Assembly (NCBI RefSeq): GCF_000934465.1
Contig: NZ_JXWY01000175.1
Location: 1 to 64,000 of the forward strand
From: Staphylococcus microti
Lineage (GTDB): Bacteria > Bacillota > Bacilli > Staphylococcales > Staphylococcaceae
Length of the DNA stretch: 64,000 nucleotides
Direction: 5' to 3'
The notes below the pieces were generated by a model. That model had not been told where the DNA came from and ran no database searches. It worked only from the letters and a program-made list of their open reading frames with translations. The stretch's first letter is position 1. The number at the start of each line of letters is the position of its first letter. Positions 60,756-64,000 of this stretch are shown one piece after another. The position numbers and the translations under genes are program-made.

Positions 60756-60977
60756 TTGGGAGCGGGACAGAAGCTGATTGTTGTATTTCTACACTTTCAA
60801 GTTTGGCACATATCTAATCAACCTTGTAGGGGCACTATGACGAAGCCAATGCTATTAGCTAAGGTTTCTGTAGTACTTCCAAAGTTTTTTAAAGCGTACT
60901 TTCACTTCATACACCTACTGCCAATGAGTGCTTTTCTCTCATTACTTAGGATAATTTTCCTTATGTCCCCACCCTAG
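60756..60977. repeat. staphylococcal GGGAGCGGGACA repeat, about 220 bases
   Basis: Begins TTGGGAGCGGGACAG and ends TGTCCCCACCCTAG; the ends are partly complementary (GGGACA/TGTCCC), so the segment may fold end to end. This type of GGGAGCGGGACA sequence is frequent in staphylococcal intergenic DNA. No gene inside. 60978-61200 shows nothing. Confidence 0.6.
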
Positions 60978-61203
60978 CCCATTAAAAGCACTTAGTTTTA
61001 TCAACATTTCGTATATAGCAATAAGTGGACAATCATGATGCTTCAGTACCGTCATTTCTTTAGTGTGTGCTTTTCAGCAGGTCTTGAACGATATAAAGTG
61101 TATTTTTATCGAACGTTGTTTACGCATCCTACCCTACTTTTGCTCTATATCTAACATTTTGCACATTATTGTCTGTAAATTTAAAAAAGTTTGCGAATTG
61201 GTG

Positions 61204-61232
61204 TTTACAGGGATAGTCTCAGTATGTATAAT
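61204..61232 (+). promoter_or_regulatory. promoter of the riboswitch-asd-dapA-dapB operon
   Basis: TTTACA (61204-61209), 17-base spacer, perfect TATAAT (61227-61232). Confidence 0.85.
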
Positions 61233-61257
61233 ATGAACCATATTAATTTAATAATTT

Positions 61258-61432
61258 TTGATGAGGCGCATCAATCATGAGTAGCTATAGATATTTGTCT
61301 GCAAACAATCTATATCCAAAGGGTGCGATGCCGAAATAAACAGACTTTGCAGAATCTGTTTATTGGATTCTAAGGTTAAGAGCTAAGAATCTGTCATTAT
61401 TCTAATGATAATGGAGTGCATCACTTGTATAT
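61258..61432 (+). ncRNA. lysine riboswitch (L-box)
   Basis: The conserved L-box blocks are visible in order: TGATGAGGCGCATCA, ATGAGTAGC, AAAGGGTGCGATGCCGAA, then P4/P5 helices (AACAGACTTTGCAGAATCTGTT; ATTATTCTAATGATAAT), and the closing GGAGTGCATCA, which pairs back with the 5' block. Lysine binding is expected to allow the following terminator to form. Confidence 0.92.
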
Positions 61433-61435
61433 AAA

Positions 61436-61470
61436 TGAGACAAGTTCGCACGACGGACTTGTTTTTTTAT
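61436..61470 (+). terminator. riboswitch-controlled terminator
   Basis: ACAAGT / ACTTGT stem with loop TCGCACGACGG, followed by seven T. Confidence 0.88.
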
Positions 61471-61508
61471 ATATTATGTGACTCTCCCCTATGTGAGGAG
61501 GTCAAAAA

Positions 61509-61547
61509 ATGAGACATATTATGATGAAATTAATTGTTGATGGATAA
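61509..61547 (+). CDS. 12-codon mini-ORF with a strong ribosome site
   Basis: AGGAGG lies 8 bases before ATG; the frame reads MRHIMMKLIVDG and stops. It lies between the riboswitch terminator and asd, where S. aureus has lysC. It could be what is left of a lysC start after deletion, or a leader peptide. The sequence does not clearly match aspartokinase. Confidence 0.35.
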   Translation: MRHIMMKLIVDG

Positions 61548-61625
61548 CAATATAAAAAGTCAACGATTTATTTTCTGAATTATGCGAAATAAAAAATAAC
61601 TATTTAAGAAGATGGAGTGAATAGC

Positions 61626-64000
<2,375 letters not shown>

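Overview
The window is low-GC Firmicute chromosome, and its gene content and order identify it as Staphylococcus. Markers are femA-femB, mprF, msrR, sosA next to lexA, nuc2, parE-parC and the opuD2-acnA pair. Several traits point to an animal-associated species such as the S. intermedius group: ParC position 84 is Asp, and there is an extra chromosomal Vga-like ABC-F gene. The species cannot be proved from this sequence alone. Nearly all of it is core genome. Mobile DNA is limited to a decayed IS200/IS605 element cut by the left edge and one intact IS1182-family element at about 22.3-24.1 kb.

Layout. 1-2.2 kb: IS605 remnant, a small membrane protein, membrane-anchored nuclease nuc2, and a SarA-family regulator. 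2.2-8 kb: aspartokinase, divergent from hom-thrC-thrB and a HAD phosphatase. 8-14.5 kb: lysine permease, catalase, the divergent pair rpmG/rpsN (zinc-free paralogues), guaC, and lexA divergent from sosA. 14.6-24.5 kb: DUF896, tkt, yneF, ccdC, sbcDC, the IS, and mscL. 24.7-31 kb: opuD2, acnA, a thioesterase, a HesB-like protein, and plsY. 31-43.9 kb: the Vga-like ABC-F gene with a leader, parE-parC, alsT, glcT, ptsG, and an AI-2E family protein. 44-54.6 kb: mprF, msrA, msrR, a tautomerase, a Spo0M-like protein, an SOS polymerase, tyrA, and femA-femB. 54.6-55.7 kb has no gene. 55.7-64 kb: a membrane protein, pepF, cvfB, a housekeeping ABC-F, and a lysine riboswitch followed by asd-dapA-dapB, which runs off the right edge.

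How the genes work together. Aspartokinase, hom-thrC-thrB and asd-dapA-dapB are the two branches of the aspartate pathway, for threonine and for lysine/diaminopimelate. One has CodY-like sites and the other a lysine riboswitch. plsY, mprF, femAB, msrR and dapAB all serve the cell envelope. lexA/sosA, parE-parC and the Y-family polymerase all carry LexA-type boxes and form a local SOS set. katA has a PerR box, rpmG and rpsN have Zur-type boxes, and ptsG has a GlcT RAT/terminator switch.

No wholly new system is evident. The best leads are: the Vga-like ABC-F gene with an attenuator-like leader; a second ABC-F in which the motifs of one composite ATP site are degenerate in both halves; the IS1182 element whose transposase ribosome site is locked in a hairpin only in read-through transcripts; and the lysine riboswitch sitting directly on asd, with no lysC between them.
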